This document shows positions 1-5,522 of a stretch of DNA of 31,823 nucleotides, piece by piece. Positions within the stretch are counted from its first letter, which is position 1. Each line of letters opens with the position of its first letter. This DNA comes from a virus. The notes beneath the pieces were generated by a model. It did no database searches. It was not told the origin of the DNA and saw only the letters and a program-made list of their open reading frames with translations. The DNA lies in the IMG/VR virus record IMGVR_UViG_3300020021_000035, positions 1-31,823 of that record. One strand, written 5' to 3'. The translations under genes and the position numbers were made by a program.

Positions 1-2
1 AA

Positions 3-212
3 ATGATGGCATACAACGACTTGAGTGAATGCACGATGGACTTCGAAGGCTGCGACCACGGCATTGGATTCGATGAACACTGCGAGGATTGCGAAGATGA
101 TCCGATAGGTTGCGTGTTCCCCGGTCGTTGCCTGATGCCCGGTGTCCATCTCGAATCGGAGTGTCATACCGTGGAAATGATGGAGCAGATGGTAAAGGAT
201 GGGGAAGCGTGA
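3..212 (+). CDS. small Cys-rich phage protein (putative zinc binding)
   Basis: A 69-aa acidic protein with nine cysteines and several histidines. It carries a CEDC knuckle (residues 27-30), then a C-x-F-P-G-x-C-x-M-P-G-x-H segment followed by S-E-C-H, a pattern I associate with small uncharacterised phage proteins. Metal binding is inferred from Cys/His spacing. Two ATGs (3 and 6) lie at the window edge, so the ribosome binding site and any upstream extension cannot be seen. The stop overlaps the GTG start of the next gene, which suggests translational coupling. Function unknown. Confidence 0.7.
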   Translation: MMAYNDLSECTMDFEGCDHGIGFDEHCEDCEDDPIGCVFPGRCLMPGVHLESECHTVEMMEQMVKDGEA

Positions 213-973
213 TTCATTACCACGGAACGCCATTAACGCCTGAGTCAGCAGCAGCCTCGGTTTTCGCTGGCAGGCATGCAATGGTGTCCTTCGCGCATCC
301 CGAGCAGCTCCCGTTAGTGGCTGAAGTCTGCCAGTCCTTCGCCTTGGACAACGGAGCTTTCTCGGCATGGCGATCCGGTAAACCGATTACGAATTGGCTA
401 CCGTTTCGAAGGTGGATTGACGAATGGTCGAGGCATCCGGCCTGCGATTGGTTCCTAGTCCCAGATGTGATCGATGGAGACGAGCACGACAACGACAACT
501 TGATCTTTGAGTTCAGGGAAGTCAAGTCAGGCGTTCCGATCTGGCATTTACATGAGTCGGTGACGAGGATACACCGACTGATAGATATGGGATACGAACG
601 CATCGCCCTCGGCAGTTCTGGGCAGTTCGCAACGCTGAAAACCAGTCGCTGGTGGAGTCGGATGGCTGAGGCGATGCAGGCAGTCTGTGATTGCCACGGC
701 AAGCCCATTGTTAAGCTACACGGCCTCCGCATGCTCGATCCTGACGTCTTCGGTGTCTTCCCCTTCGCCAGTGCCGACAGCACGAACGTAGCCCGTAACG
801 TGGGTCTAGATACGCGCTGGAAAGGCACCTATGCGCCGACCAACAAAGCAACTCGCGGTCTAGTGCTCGCAAACCGTATTGAGGCGTATCAATCTGCCGC
901 AGTGTGGACGCCCCGCGCGATTCAAGAAGGCATATTTTCGGAGGCAATCCAATGGAGCCATAAAGAAACTTGA
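209..973 (+). CDS. TIM-barrel-like phage protein, possible TGT/DpdA-superfamily relative
   Basis: A 254-aa protein with motifs of a family common in phages: YHGTPLTP (4-11), LDNGAFSAW (46-54), VPDVIDGDE (84-92), WHLHE (112-116), GSSGQFAT (135-142), KLHGLRM (169-175) and SADSTNVARN (188-197). Conserved Asp, His and Glu at regular spacing suggest an enzyme with an alpha/beta barrel. DNGAF resembles the DSGGF-type motif of tRNA-guanine transglycosylases, whose phage relatives (DpdA) insert 7-deazaguanines into DNA. That link is inference, and no preQ0 biosynthesis gene is in the window. The GTG at 209 is chosen because it overlaps the previous stop (GTGA) and follows a purine-rich AGGATGGGG. An in-frame ATG at 110 would overlap the upstream gene by about 100 nt. 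Confidence 0.75.
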   Translation: MIHYHGTPLTPESAAASVFAGRHAMVSFAHPEQLPLVAEVCQSFALDNGAFSAWRSGKPITNWLPFRRWIDEWSRHPACDWFLVPDVIDGDEHDNDNLIFEFREVKSGVPIWHLHESVTRIHRLIDMGYERIALGSSGQFATLKTSRWWSRMAEAMQAVCDCHGKPIVKLHGLRMLDPDVFGVFPFASADSTNVARNVGLDTRWKGTYAPTNKATRGLVLANRIEAYQSAAVWTPRAIQEGIFSEAIQWSHKET

Positions 974-1001
974 ACCCACCCTCTAACTAATTACTGATTC
1001 A

Positions 1002-1018
1002 GGGGACGCCAGGAGAGA
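1002..1018 (+). repeat. duplicated 17-nt leader with ribosome binding site, copy 1
   Basis: GGGGACGCCAGGAGAGA lies just 5' of the ATG at 1024 and recurs exactly at 1247-1263 before the ATG at 1271. Both copies follow a similar CTCTAAC(T/C)AATT stretch. The AGGAG core is the Shine-Dalgarno sequence, so the duplication covers a translation-initiation region. Confidence 0.8.
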
Positions 1019-1023
1019 AAAAG

Positions 1024-1239
1024 ATGGGCATGACGCGAACGATTACTTTCTTCCATAGGCAGAGCGGCCGGCAGTCGTGGGCTGTGAAGCGTAGCTACGG
1101 AATTAATGGGCCGTGGGTGATTCAAAGATCCTACGCGCATGGCAACGGTCATTGGTCATTCGACGCTCCACTTGATGAGCATAATAATTTTTCCACACGC
1201 AAGGCTGCTGAAGAAGTAAAGAAGACTTTGGACCTCTAA
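1024..1239 (+). CDS. hypothetical protein (71 aa)
   Basis: A basic, aromatic-rich 71-aa protein (pattern W-A-V-K-R-S-Y-G, then W-V-I-Q-R-S-Y) ending in a short helical segment with K-A-A-E-E-V-K-K. No family recognised. The ATG follows the duplicated AGGAGAGA leader at good spacing. It sits among small accessory phage genes, 50 nt after the TIM-barrel-like gene. Confidence 0.65.
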   Translation: MGMTRTITFFHRQSGRQSWAVKRSYGINGPWVIQRSYAHGNGHWSFDAPLDEHNNFSTRKAAEEVKKTLDL

Positions 1240-1246
1240 CCAATTT

Positions 1247-1263
1247 GGGGACGCCAGGAGAGA
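1247..1263 (+). repeat. duplicated 17-nt leader with ribosome binding site, copy 2
   Basis: Exact second copy of GGGGACGCCAGGAGAGA (first copy 1002-1018), supplying the Shine-Dalgarno sequence for the gene at 1271. It points to a local duplication that copied a leader along with, or between, small genes. Confidence 0.8.
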
Positions 1264-1270
1264 CAGCAAA

Positions 1271-1501
1271 ATGAGTTGCGGAACGAGACTTTACTCACAC
1301 GATGATTATGAACTCGCCAGAAATCTTGAACGCGAAGGCGAGTACGGCTTGGCCTCTCAGGTGAGGCGCGGCGAATGTCTTGATAGTTACGACCTTCGAC
1401 GCGCAGAGCACGCCCTTGAGCGCACCGGAATGCAGCGGGATTGGGATTACAAGGAAGAGCGCTGCCATTGTTCGACCGATGAGGATGACCGTGAATACTA
1501 A
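1271..1501 (+). CDS. hypothetical charged protein (76 aa)
   Basis: A highly charged, probably helical 76-aa protein (DDYELARNLEREGEYGLASQ near residues 11-30) with a Cys-His-Cys C-terminus (CHCSTDEDD). No family recognised. The start is supported by the AGGAGAGA leader 8 nt upstream. The end overlaps the next gene by 11 nt. Confidence 0.65.
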   Translation: MSCGTRLYSHDDYELARNLEREGEYGLASQVRRGECLDSYDLRRAEHALERTGMQRDWDYKEERCHCSTDEDDREY

Positions 1502-1730
1502 AACTAACGAATCTAAGCTGGCCCCTGAAGAAGAGGGTCGGGTAAATGTCTTTGAGGTCTACGGGAAAACAGCAGATGCCCGCGGTTGGGATTTTATGGT
1601 CTGCAAATCAGCAAAGGATGCCCTGGAATTTATTGAGTCAGATATGGACGAACTGGCTGAGGGCGAAGAGGTTCGCATCGTGTTCCGTCGCTATACCGAA
1701 GCGCAGATGGACGACGTGGTTTATGAGTAA
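1491..1730 (+). CDS. hypothetical phage protein (79 aa)
   Basis: A compact, acidic 79-aa protein with the pattern VFEVYGKT, WDFMVCKSAKDALEFIE and EEVRIVFRRYT, which reads as a small alpha/beta fold. Function unknown. The GTG at 1491 is preferred because GAGGATGACC precedes it at proper spacing and it overlaps the previous stop. ATGs at 1479 and 1485 are in frame but poorly spaced, and a much earlier ATG at 1380 would lie deep inside the previous gene. Confidence 0.6.
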   Translation: MNTKTNESKLAPEEEGRVNVFEVYGKTADARGWDFMVCKSAKDALEFIESDMDELAEGEEVRIVFRRYTEAQMDDVVYE

Positions 1731-1914
1731 ATCAAGATTCCCGCTTCATCTTCGGTCGCATCTTTCTGCCGCAATAAGTGCGTGCGGAATACCCAACGGC
1801 GGCAATCTGCAACGGCGAAGCATGAAGCGTGTCGAGTGCAAGAACTGTCTCAAGCTGATCGAGCGCGGAATTGAAACAAAGTACTTCAGACCGCAGAAAG
1901 CAGGCCGTCCATGA
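1723..1914 (+). CDS. small basic CxxC protein
   Basis: A 63-aa basic protein. The only recognisable element is CKNC near the C-terminus, followed by LKLIERGIE. The ATG at 1723 overlaps the previous gene by 8 nt. A shorter version from the ATG at 1822 (MKRVECKNC, 30 aa) is equally possible, since neither start has a strong Shine-Dalgarno sequence. The N-terminal half is low in recognisable structure, which mildly favours the short form. Function unknown. Confidence 0.4.
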   Translation: MSKSRFPLHLRSHLSAAISACGIPNGGNLQRRSMKRVECKNCLKLIERGIETKYFRPQKAGRP

Positions 1915-1955
1915 AGCAATCTGAGCCCAAGCTCGAACCCTTAGAGGGAGTCAAA

Positions 1956-2144
1956 ATGTGTCAGCGACTTTGCATTGATGATCTGTGCCGGAACAATCCA
2001 GAGTCTACGCTCTGCGGAGGAAGCTTTTGTCCCAGTGCCGCGACCGACTACTTCCAGGGAACGATCTTTGTGAGGATTGCGATGAAACCAGCTACGAAAA
2101 CTATGACGATTCTTACGAGGGATTGCTATGAAACCAGAACTTGA
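1956..2144 (+). CDS. small zinc-ribbon protein, apparent -1 frameshift at 2031-2033
   Basis: The open frame gives 62 aa beginning MCQRLCIDDLC and reaching SFCP at residue 26, then loses all zinc-ribbon character. If the frame shifts by -1 at the CCC of 2031-2033, the product becomes CPQC, then LCEDCDETSYE, ending at TGA 2129-2131: a two-knuckle CxxC...CxxC zinc ribbon of about 58 aa. The -1 frame has the acidic Cys-rich look of the neighbouring genes, and its stop forms ATGA with the ATG at 2128. A 1-nt deletion, natural or from assembly, is the simplest reading. The start is set by GAGGGAG before ATG 1956; an earlier ATG at 1911 is in frame. Confidence 0.5.
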   Translation: MCQRLCIDDLCRNNPESTLCGGSFCPSAATDYFQGTIFVRIAMKPATKTMTILTRDCYETRT

Positions 2145-2154
2145 GGGAGTCAGT

Positions 2155-2955
2155 ATGCCAACAAGTGAAGCGCCGGAAAAAGTTGAGCTGGTAAGGGAAA
2201 AGGAACTGAGAGAGTGCCTGTCGATGGCGGTTGACAGAATGAAGGATATCGAAGAATCGCGCTCCACTGGCAGTACGTTCATGCCCCAATGCGAGGCCGC
2301 GATTACATGGGCCGAGAAGCTGCTTTCAATTCCTGCACCCAAAGTGGACTCCAAAGAAGATCAGGACGACAGAGCAATCTTGCAGGTGATCGACGAGCGC
2401 GATGCCGCAGAGGAGGCTCTGAGTCAGGCGTACTACTTGATAACGGGAAGCTCGCCTCACTGGTCAAATCGTTTCGGTTACAAAGAGGCTCTCGAAGACA
2501 TCGACGACGCGCAACAATTGTTACGTAAATCGTTGGCTAAACCCTCTCCCTTAGAGGGGACAGGATGGGACACAATTGAGATTCAGAAGCGCATTCGCCG
2601 ATGGGTTGAGTCTCGCTTGGGTATGGATGCAATGGACGCCCACGAACGAGCTACGCGCAGCCTCGAGGAGAACAACGAACTAGGGCAGTCGCTTGGAGTG
2701 ACCCGCGAAGAGGCCCACAAGATCGTAGACCACGTGTTCGACAAGGAACCAGGGAATCCAGAGCAGGAGTTGGGCGGTGCGGCCCTGACCCTCCTAGGCT
2801 GCGCTGATGGTGCGGGTCATGTCCTCAGTCAGTGCGCGGGGAAAGAGTTGCTTCGGATCGAAAGCCTTCCTTGGGACAAATTCCGCAAACGACAAACTGA
2901 AAATGCTGCGAACGGTATCGGTGCCCCTCCAGTAGCACCCATAGAGGAGAAATAG
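2155..2955 (+). CDS. MazG-like phage protein
   Basis: A 266-aa helical protein. Residues about 80-125 contain the phage-type segment YYLITGSSPHWSN followed by ALEDIDDAQ. Residues 160-250 resemble MazG-like nucleotide pyrophosphohydrolase domains, with EExxEL (E171, E172, E175) and P-G-N-P-E-Q-E-L-G-G (about 199-208). MazG enzymes hydrolyse (d)NTPs or ppGpp to monophosphates. The second acidic motif here reads ELGG rather than the canonical ExxD, so activity is uncertain. ATG 2155 is chosen for GAGGGAG at ideal spacing; ATG 2128 would add nine residues and couple to the upstream zinc-ribbon frame. Confidence 0.7.
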   Translation: MPTSEAPEKVELVREKELRECLSMAVDRMKDIEESRSTGSTFMPQCEAAITWAEKLLSIPAPKVDSKEDQDDRAILQVIDERDAAEEALSQAYYLITGSSPHWSNRFGYKEALEDIDDAQQLLRKSLAKPSPLEGTGWDTIEIQKRIRRWVESRLGMDAMDAHERATRSLEENNELGQSLGVTREEAHKIVDHVFDKEPGNPEQELGGAALTLLGCADGAGHVLSQCAGKELLRIESLPWDKFRKRQTENAANGIGAPPVAPIEEK

Positions 2956-3117
2956 ATGCCTGACGGGGGAACTCATAAATTCACGCCGGATAAGAATCAC
3001 TTCTGCACGTATGTCTCACGCGACGGAACGGTCTGCGGGATGTCATTGAATCAATCATGCCACTATCACCTCGAAGCGAAAGTCAAGGTCGAGGAAGGAA
3101 CCAACCCCAATGGATAA
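2956..3117 (+). CDS. small Cys/His protein (53 aa)
   Basis: A 53-aa ORF starting one base after the stop of the MazG-like gene, with GGAG (AGAGGAGAAATAG) just upstream. Cys and His are arranged as H-F-C-T-Y, V-C-G-M and C-H-Y-H, compatible with one zinc site. The stop lies 8 nt inside the next gene. Unknown function; the tight coupling and strong ribosome binding site support it as real. Confidence 0.55.
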   Translation: MPDGGTHKFTPDKNHFCTYVSRDGTVCGMSLNQSCHYHLEAKVKVEEGTNPNG

Positions 3118-3349
3118 GCCGGAATGGGTAGCCAAGTTGGAAGCTGAACCGTGCATGTGCGTGTCGTGCCCAGACTGCAACAGCGGTCAGGTCTATTACG
3201 ACATCAGAGGTCGCTACGTCGGGAAGAACCGCATGGACGATATGTGCGAGATGGAAACATGTGAAACCTGTGGGGGAAGTGCGATCATCCAAGAATGCGA
3301 CCGATGCATACAACTACAGGACTATGACTATCAAAACGAGGCCCTCTGA
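3110..3349 (+). CDS. small zinc-finger protein (DnaJ-like Cys pattern)
   Basis: A 79-aa protein with four CxxC-type pairs: C-M-C-V-S-C-P-D-C (15-23), CETCGG and CDRC. CETCGG is close to the CxxCxGxG repeats of the DnaJ zinc domain. Such small proteins are common accessory genes in phages and may bind nucleic acid or protein; no partner is evident. It overlaps the preceding gene by 8 nt. The first five codons (ACCCCAATGGATAAGC) are duplicated right after its stop. Confidence 0.65.
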   Translation: MDKPEWVAKLEAEPCMCVSCPDCNSGQVYYDIRGRYVGKNRMDDMCEMETCETCGGSAIIQECDRCIQLQDYDYQNEAL

Positions 3350-3420
3350 CCCCAATGGATAAGCTAAGCGAGGCAAGGATGAGCGAGGACGTAAGACGAT
3401 TGCAGTGCTCTGAATGGTGA
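3349..3420 (+). repeat. duplicated start region with a 21-codon ORF
   Basis: The 16-nt sequence ACCCCAATGGATAAGC at 3349-3364 exactly repeats 3104-3119, the start region of the preceding gene. The copied ATG at 3355 opens a 21-codon frame beginning MDKLSEARMSEDV and ending at TGA 3418-3420. This is either a truncated duplicate of the gene start or a tiny leader peptide running into the structured RNA at 3399. Confidence 0.5.
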
Positions 3421-3535
3421 AGGCGTGGTTGGTGCTGGCCAGTACCGATACGGATATCACACTCGTCAATGTCGGAGGTGCACCCCGAACGGGCGAGAGT
3501 CGAAAGGTTCGATTCCTTTTTCAGAGCATTGCAAT
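3399..3535 (+). ncRNA. tRNA-like structured RNA, possibly tRNA-derived
   Basis: The two ends pair in a 16-bp stem (3399-3414 with 3520-3535) with a single G.U. Directly abutting the 3' strand is a hairpin with exact T-arm geometry: AAAGG (3503-3507), loop TTCGATT (3508-3514), CCTTT (3515-3519). Between them I can draw GGTGCT/AGTACC with loop GGCC (3431-3446), and CTCGTC/GGCGAG (3462-3467 with 3492-3497) capped by TCGG-A-GG/CC-CCGA around TGCA. The span is too long for an ordinary tRNA, has no encoded CCA, and no canonical D or anticodon arm was found. It fills most of a gene-free stretch (3350-3561). Alternatives are a degenerate or intron-bearing tRNA, or an attachment site carrying a tRNA 3' end. 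Confidence 0.5.
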
Positions 3536-3561
3536 GGTCTTACGAACTTTGGAGGGGAGCA

Positions 3562-3738
3562 ATGAGTAGGCGGGTAGATAACGGCAGAGATTTAGTCGAG
3601 ATTGCATCTTGGCTGAGACGCAGCACTGAGACGCAGCGGGCTAGGCTTATGTCCATGATTACCGGGACCTTTGTGCCCGATTTGGATGAGGTGAAAGCCA
3701 AAGTCGAAGTTCTCAAAGGGGATATCAATGAGCAGTGA
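3562..3738 (+). CDS. hypothetical helical protein (58 aa)
   Basis: A 58-aa protein with a basic N-terminus (MSRRVDNGRDLVEIASWLRR) and a helical C-terminus rich in Val, Lys and Glu. The start is fixed by GGAGGGGAGCA immediately before ATG 3562. An in-frame ATG at 3469 would translate through the structured RNA and is rejected. It overlaps the next gene by 11 nt. Function unknown. Confidence 0.6.
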   Translation: MSRRVDNGRDLVEIASWLRRSTETQRARLMSMITGTFVPDLDEVKAKVEVLKGDINEQ

Positions 3739-4168
3739 AAAGCAGGTAGGACTACCGGAATGGTATTTACTCAAGCATGCGGCTGACGAAGCTACGGTCA
3801 TGTCGGAAGACTACGAATGGCCAGTGGGGGAGCTACTCACATTGCCTCCGTTCTACGTCTCGCGCAAGTTTATTGCCGCGGCATCACCTGAAAACATCCT
3901 GAAACTCATAGCCGACCTCGCCTATTGGAAAGCTGAAGCCCAAAGACTCTCAGATCGTGTCGATGAATTATTGGTCAAAGAAACTGAATCCATCGAAGCA
4001 CTGGCAAGAGTACGGGAGGAGTGCGAGAAGGCTAAATCCTTGCTCCGTGGCTCATTTGAGGAAGCGTTTGACGATGACGTGAACGCTTGGCAAGAGAGTG
4101 TAATCGACTTCCTGCGGGAACCAACTGAAACCAAATTCTGGAGTACGGGAGGAGAAGTAGATGAGTGA
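3728..4168 (+). CDS. hypothetical coiled-coil protein (146 aa)
   Basis: A 146-aa acidic protein. Residues about 55-110 (LADLAYWKAEAQRLSDRVDE onward) form a likely coiled coil, followed by a C-terminal helix. There are no catalytic motifs or membrane segments. AAAGGGGATATCA supplies the ribosome binding site for ATG 3728. It overlaps both neighbours by 8-11 nt. Function unknown. Confidence 0.65.
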   Translation: MSSEKQVGLPEWYLLKHAADEATVMSEDYEWPVGELLTLPPFYVSRKFIAAASPENILKLIADLAYWKAEAQRLSDRVDELLVKETESIEALARVREECEKAKSLLRGSFEEAFDDDVNAWQESVIDFLREPTETKFWSTGGEVDE

Positions 4169-4322
4169 ATGGATTGAATGCGAGTACTGCGACGGCGAAG
4201 GCGTTGATTCTCATGATTGCGGCGAAGATAGTTGTTGCTGTGATGATCCAGTGAACAATGTGCAATGTGATATTTGCTGCGGAAAAGGTGGCTGGATAAA
4301 AGAGGAGAGCAAGGGTGCGTAG
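4161..4322 (+). CDS. DnaJ-type zinc-finger small protein (53 aa)
   Basis: A 53-aa protein with CEYCDGEG (7-14) near the N-terminus and CDICCGKG (36-43) near the C-terminus, both close matches to the CxxCxGxG repeats of DnaJ zinc fingers, flanking a Cys-rich acidic centre (SCCCDD). Zn binding is very likely; biological role unknown. GGAGGAG lies just upstream, and the start overlaps the previous stop (ATGAGTGA). It overlaps the next gene by 8 nt. Confidence 0.65.
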   Translation: MSEWIECEYCDGEGVDSHDCGEDSCCCDDPVNNVQCDICCGKGGWIKEESKGA

Positions 4323-4524
4323 TTCAAAGAAGAGAAAGATTGGCGATCGGCCCATGAAACGATTCACTGCGGACCTGGAACTAGATGTCTATGCGAAGCT
4401 GAGCAAGTTAGCGGGCCCTGAATCCCTCTCGGCTACCATGACGCTGCTGATTGAACGGCGATACGAGAAAGCACTCCTGAGGCAATCCGCACAAGTTAGC
4501 GAAATCCCTTTAAAAACTCAATAG
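4315..4524 (+). CDS. ribbon-helix-helix-like DNA-binding protein
   Basis: A 69-aa protein with a basic N-terminus followed by a strand-helix-helix pattern (MKRFTADLELDVYAKLSKLA, then SLSATMTLLIERRYEKAL), typical of Arc/CopG ribbon-helix-helix repressors, where the strand inserts in the major groove of operator DNA as a dimer. It may regulate early genes; no operator was identified. GTG 4315 is preferred because GAGGAG lies 7 nt upstream. ATG 4354 is an internal alternative that keeps the whole domain. It is the last gene before a 102-nt gap. Confidence 0.6.
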   Translation: MRSSKKRKIGDRPMKRFTADLELDVYAKLSKLAGPESLSATMTLLIERRYEKALLRQSAQVSEIPLKTQ

Positions 4525-4626
4525 AATGTGGCACCATTCTTTAGCCTCCCCAGGACTGCTGATGGCTGACACAGCTATATGTCGGCCCTACCTGTAACAA
4601 TCCATAGCCCCCGGACCCTCTAAAAT
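4525..4626 (+). other. intergenic gap with two weak hairpins
   Basis: This gene-free segment separates the accessory block from the membrane-protein block. A 6-bp stem AGAATG/CATTCT (4523-4540) is followed only by TT. GGCTGACA/TGTCGGCC (4564-4571 with 4580-4587, one G.U pair) encloses an 8-nt loop and has no U-tract. Neither is a convincing intrinsic terminator. No clear -35/-10 pair was found, though this is a natural place for a promoter or operator. Confidence 0.3.
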
Positions 4627-4968
4627 ATGGCACATAAGCGAGTTTTGCACACTCAGCGCGGCTTCCACATGTCATACACCTATGCCCAACAAGTGATGCG
4701 CGACCATTGCTCCATAGCGTGGGTAATTCCTGGTGAAACGATCCGTGATACGACCGACGAAGAGCGGATGGAGTTGAGGGCAGAGCAGGCGCAGCAGGTG
4801 AAACGGCAGGAACAGATTGCCCGTAAAGAGATTAATGGGCTGAAGTTTGAGCTGCCCAAAACCACAAAGTACCGGGCCCCTTATGAAGCCTATGACGATA
4901 TTGAAGACCCCTCGGTTACCAGGGTGTGTCGCTGGCCTCGCCGTGAGTTCGTAACGAAGGCAGCGTGA
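4627..4968 (+). CDS. hypothetical protein (113 aa)
   Basis: A 113-aa basic protein. The middle is a charged helix (about 40-75, rich in Glu, Gln and Arg) and the end is rich in Arg and Trp (CRWPRREF). No recognisable domain. Start uncertain: ATG 4627 lacks a Shine-Dalgarno sequence, and ATG 4669 (MSYTYAQQ) is an alternative giving 99 aa. It opens the second block of genes. Confidence 0.5.
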   Translation: MAHKRVLHTQRGFHMSYTYAQQVMRDHCSIAWVIPGETIRDTTDEERMELRAEQAQQVKRQEQIARKEINGLKFELPKTTKYRAPYEAYDDIEDPSVTRVCRWPRREFVTKAA

Positions 4969-4969
4969 T

Positions 4970-5062
4970 GTGTTCGATGGCAGCGTAGCTTGGTTTATCG
5001 CTGTCGTCAGTTCGATAATCATCGCGCTTGTGGTTGATTTCAAGAGAAGCGGCAAGAAATAG
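4970..5062 (+). CDS. tiny single-span membrane protein (30 aa)
   Basis: A GTG-initiated 30-aa ORF with one uninterrupted hydrophobic segment (WFIAVVSSIIIALVV) followed by a positive tail (DFKRSGKK), implying N-out/C-in orientation. AAGG lies 9 nt upstream and the gene begins one base after the previous stop. Small single-span proteins in this position may belong to a lysis or membrane-remodelling module; this is inference from context only. Confidence 0.4.
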   Translation: MFDGSVAWFIAVVSSIIIALVVDFKRSGKK

Positions 5063-5160
5063 GTTAGAGGGAGGTGATCAAATATCTCTCGAATTTGGCA
5101 CGTGCGAGCCTAGCCTTCGCCCATCACGGCAGACTGAATCGCACACCCCTTGGAGGAAAC

Positions 5161-5259
5161 ATGGCCGATAAATCGAAACCTCCCAAAAAGCCATCCGTGT
5201 GGTCAAAGATCGTTGCTGCGATAGGAACCGCCATCGGTCAGGCGAAGTTCGGAGGCTGA
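5161..5259 (+). CDS. short cationic amphipathic peptide (32 aa)
   Basis: A 32-aa peptide: a Lys/Pro-rich head (KSKPPKKPS) then a small-residue helix (SKIVAAIGTAIGQAKFGG). GGAGGAAAC precedes ATG 5161. It could associate with the membrane, as in small holin-like peptides, but nothing proves this. An in-frame GTG at 5074 would give 61 aa without a comparable ribosome binding site. The stop directly abuts the next start. Confidence 0.5.
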   Translation: MADKSKPPKKPSVWSKIVAAIGTAIGQAKFGG

Positions 5260-5514
5260 ATGGACGTCGTCAAAGCGGAGTTCTCGCGTAACGTCTCGGC
5301 TTACTTCCTCATCATTGTCGGCATGTTGGCTATGGCTTACGCGCACCACATCAGCTACGAAGACATGGGTAAAACAGGCGGGATTTTAGTTTCCGCAGCC
5401 TTACTTGCGTTTCAGGCAAAGCGTTCGCCCGATGGCAACACCACTACGACTTCCGTAACAGTCCCACCGCCTGCTGTCGCTGCACCGGACGCAGTAATTG
5501 TCCCAAAAGTATAG
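5260..5514 (+). CDS. holin-like small membrane protein
   Basis: An 84-aa protein with two hydrophobic segments, about 14-29 (AYFLIIVGMLAMAYAH) and 38-52 (TGGILVSAALLAFQA), joined by a short acidic loop and followed by a Thr/Pro-rich tail. Size and topology suit a two-span holin, which would permeabilise the inner membrane at lysis. No endolysin gene is seen nearby. CGGAGGCTGA before the ATG is a good Shine-Dalgarno sequence. Confidence 0.55.
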   Translation: MDVVKAEFSRNVSAYFLIIVGMLAMAYAHHISYEDMGKTGGILVSAALLAFQAKRSPDGNTTTTSVTVPPPAVAAPDAVIVPKV

Positions 5515-5522
5515 GAGATCCA

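Noticed and set aside
2128-2154. ATG 2128 as the start of the MazG-like gene
   Set aside because: Kept only as an alternative: GAGGGAG at proper distance from ATG 2155 is the better signal, although ATGA coupling to the -1 zinc-ribbon frame makes 2128 possible.
2541-2562. CCTCT/AGAGG hairpin near CCCTTAGAGGGG
   Set aside because: Five base pairs within a coding region, with no U-tract. Consistent with chance.
3408-3526. Ordinary tRNA gene
   Set aside because: The T-arm and acceptor match, but I cannot draw a canonical D-arm or a 17-nt anticodon arm, the length is about 119 nt, and no CCA follows. Reported instead as a tRNA-like RNA.
3469-3561. N-terminal extension of the 58-aa protein from ATG 3469
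   Set aside because: It would read through the paired regions and T-arm of the structured RNA, and the strong GGAGGGGAG ribosome binding site sits before ATG 3562.
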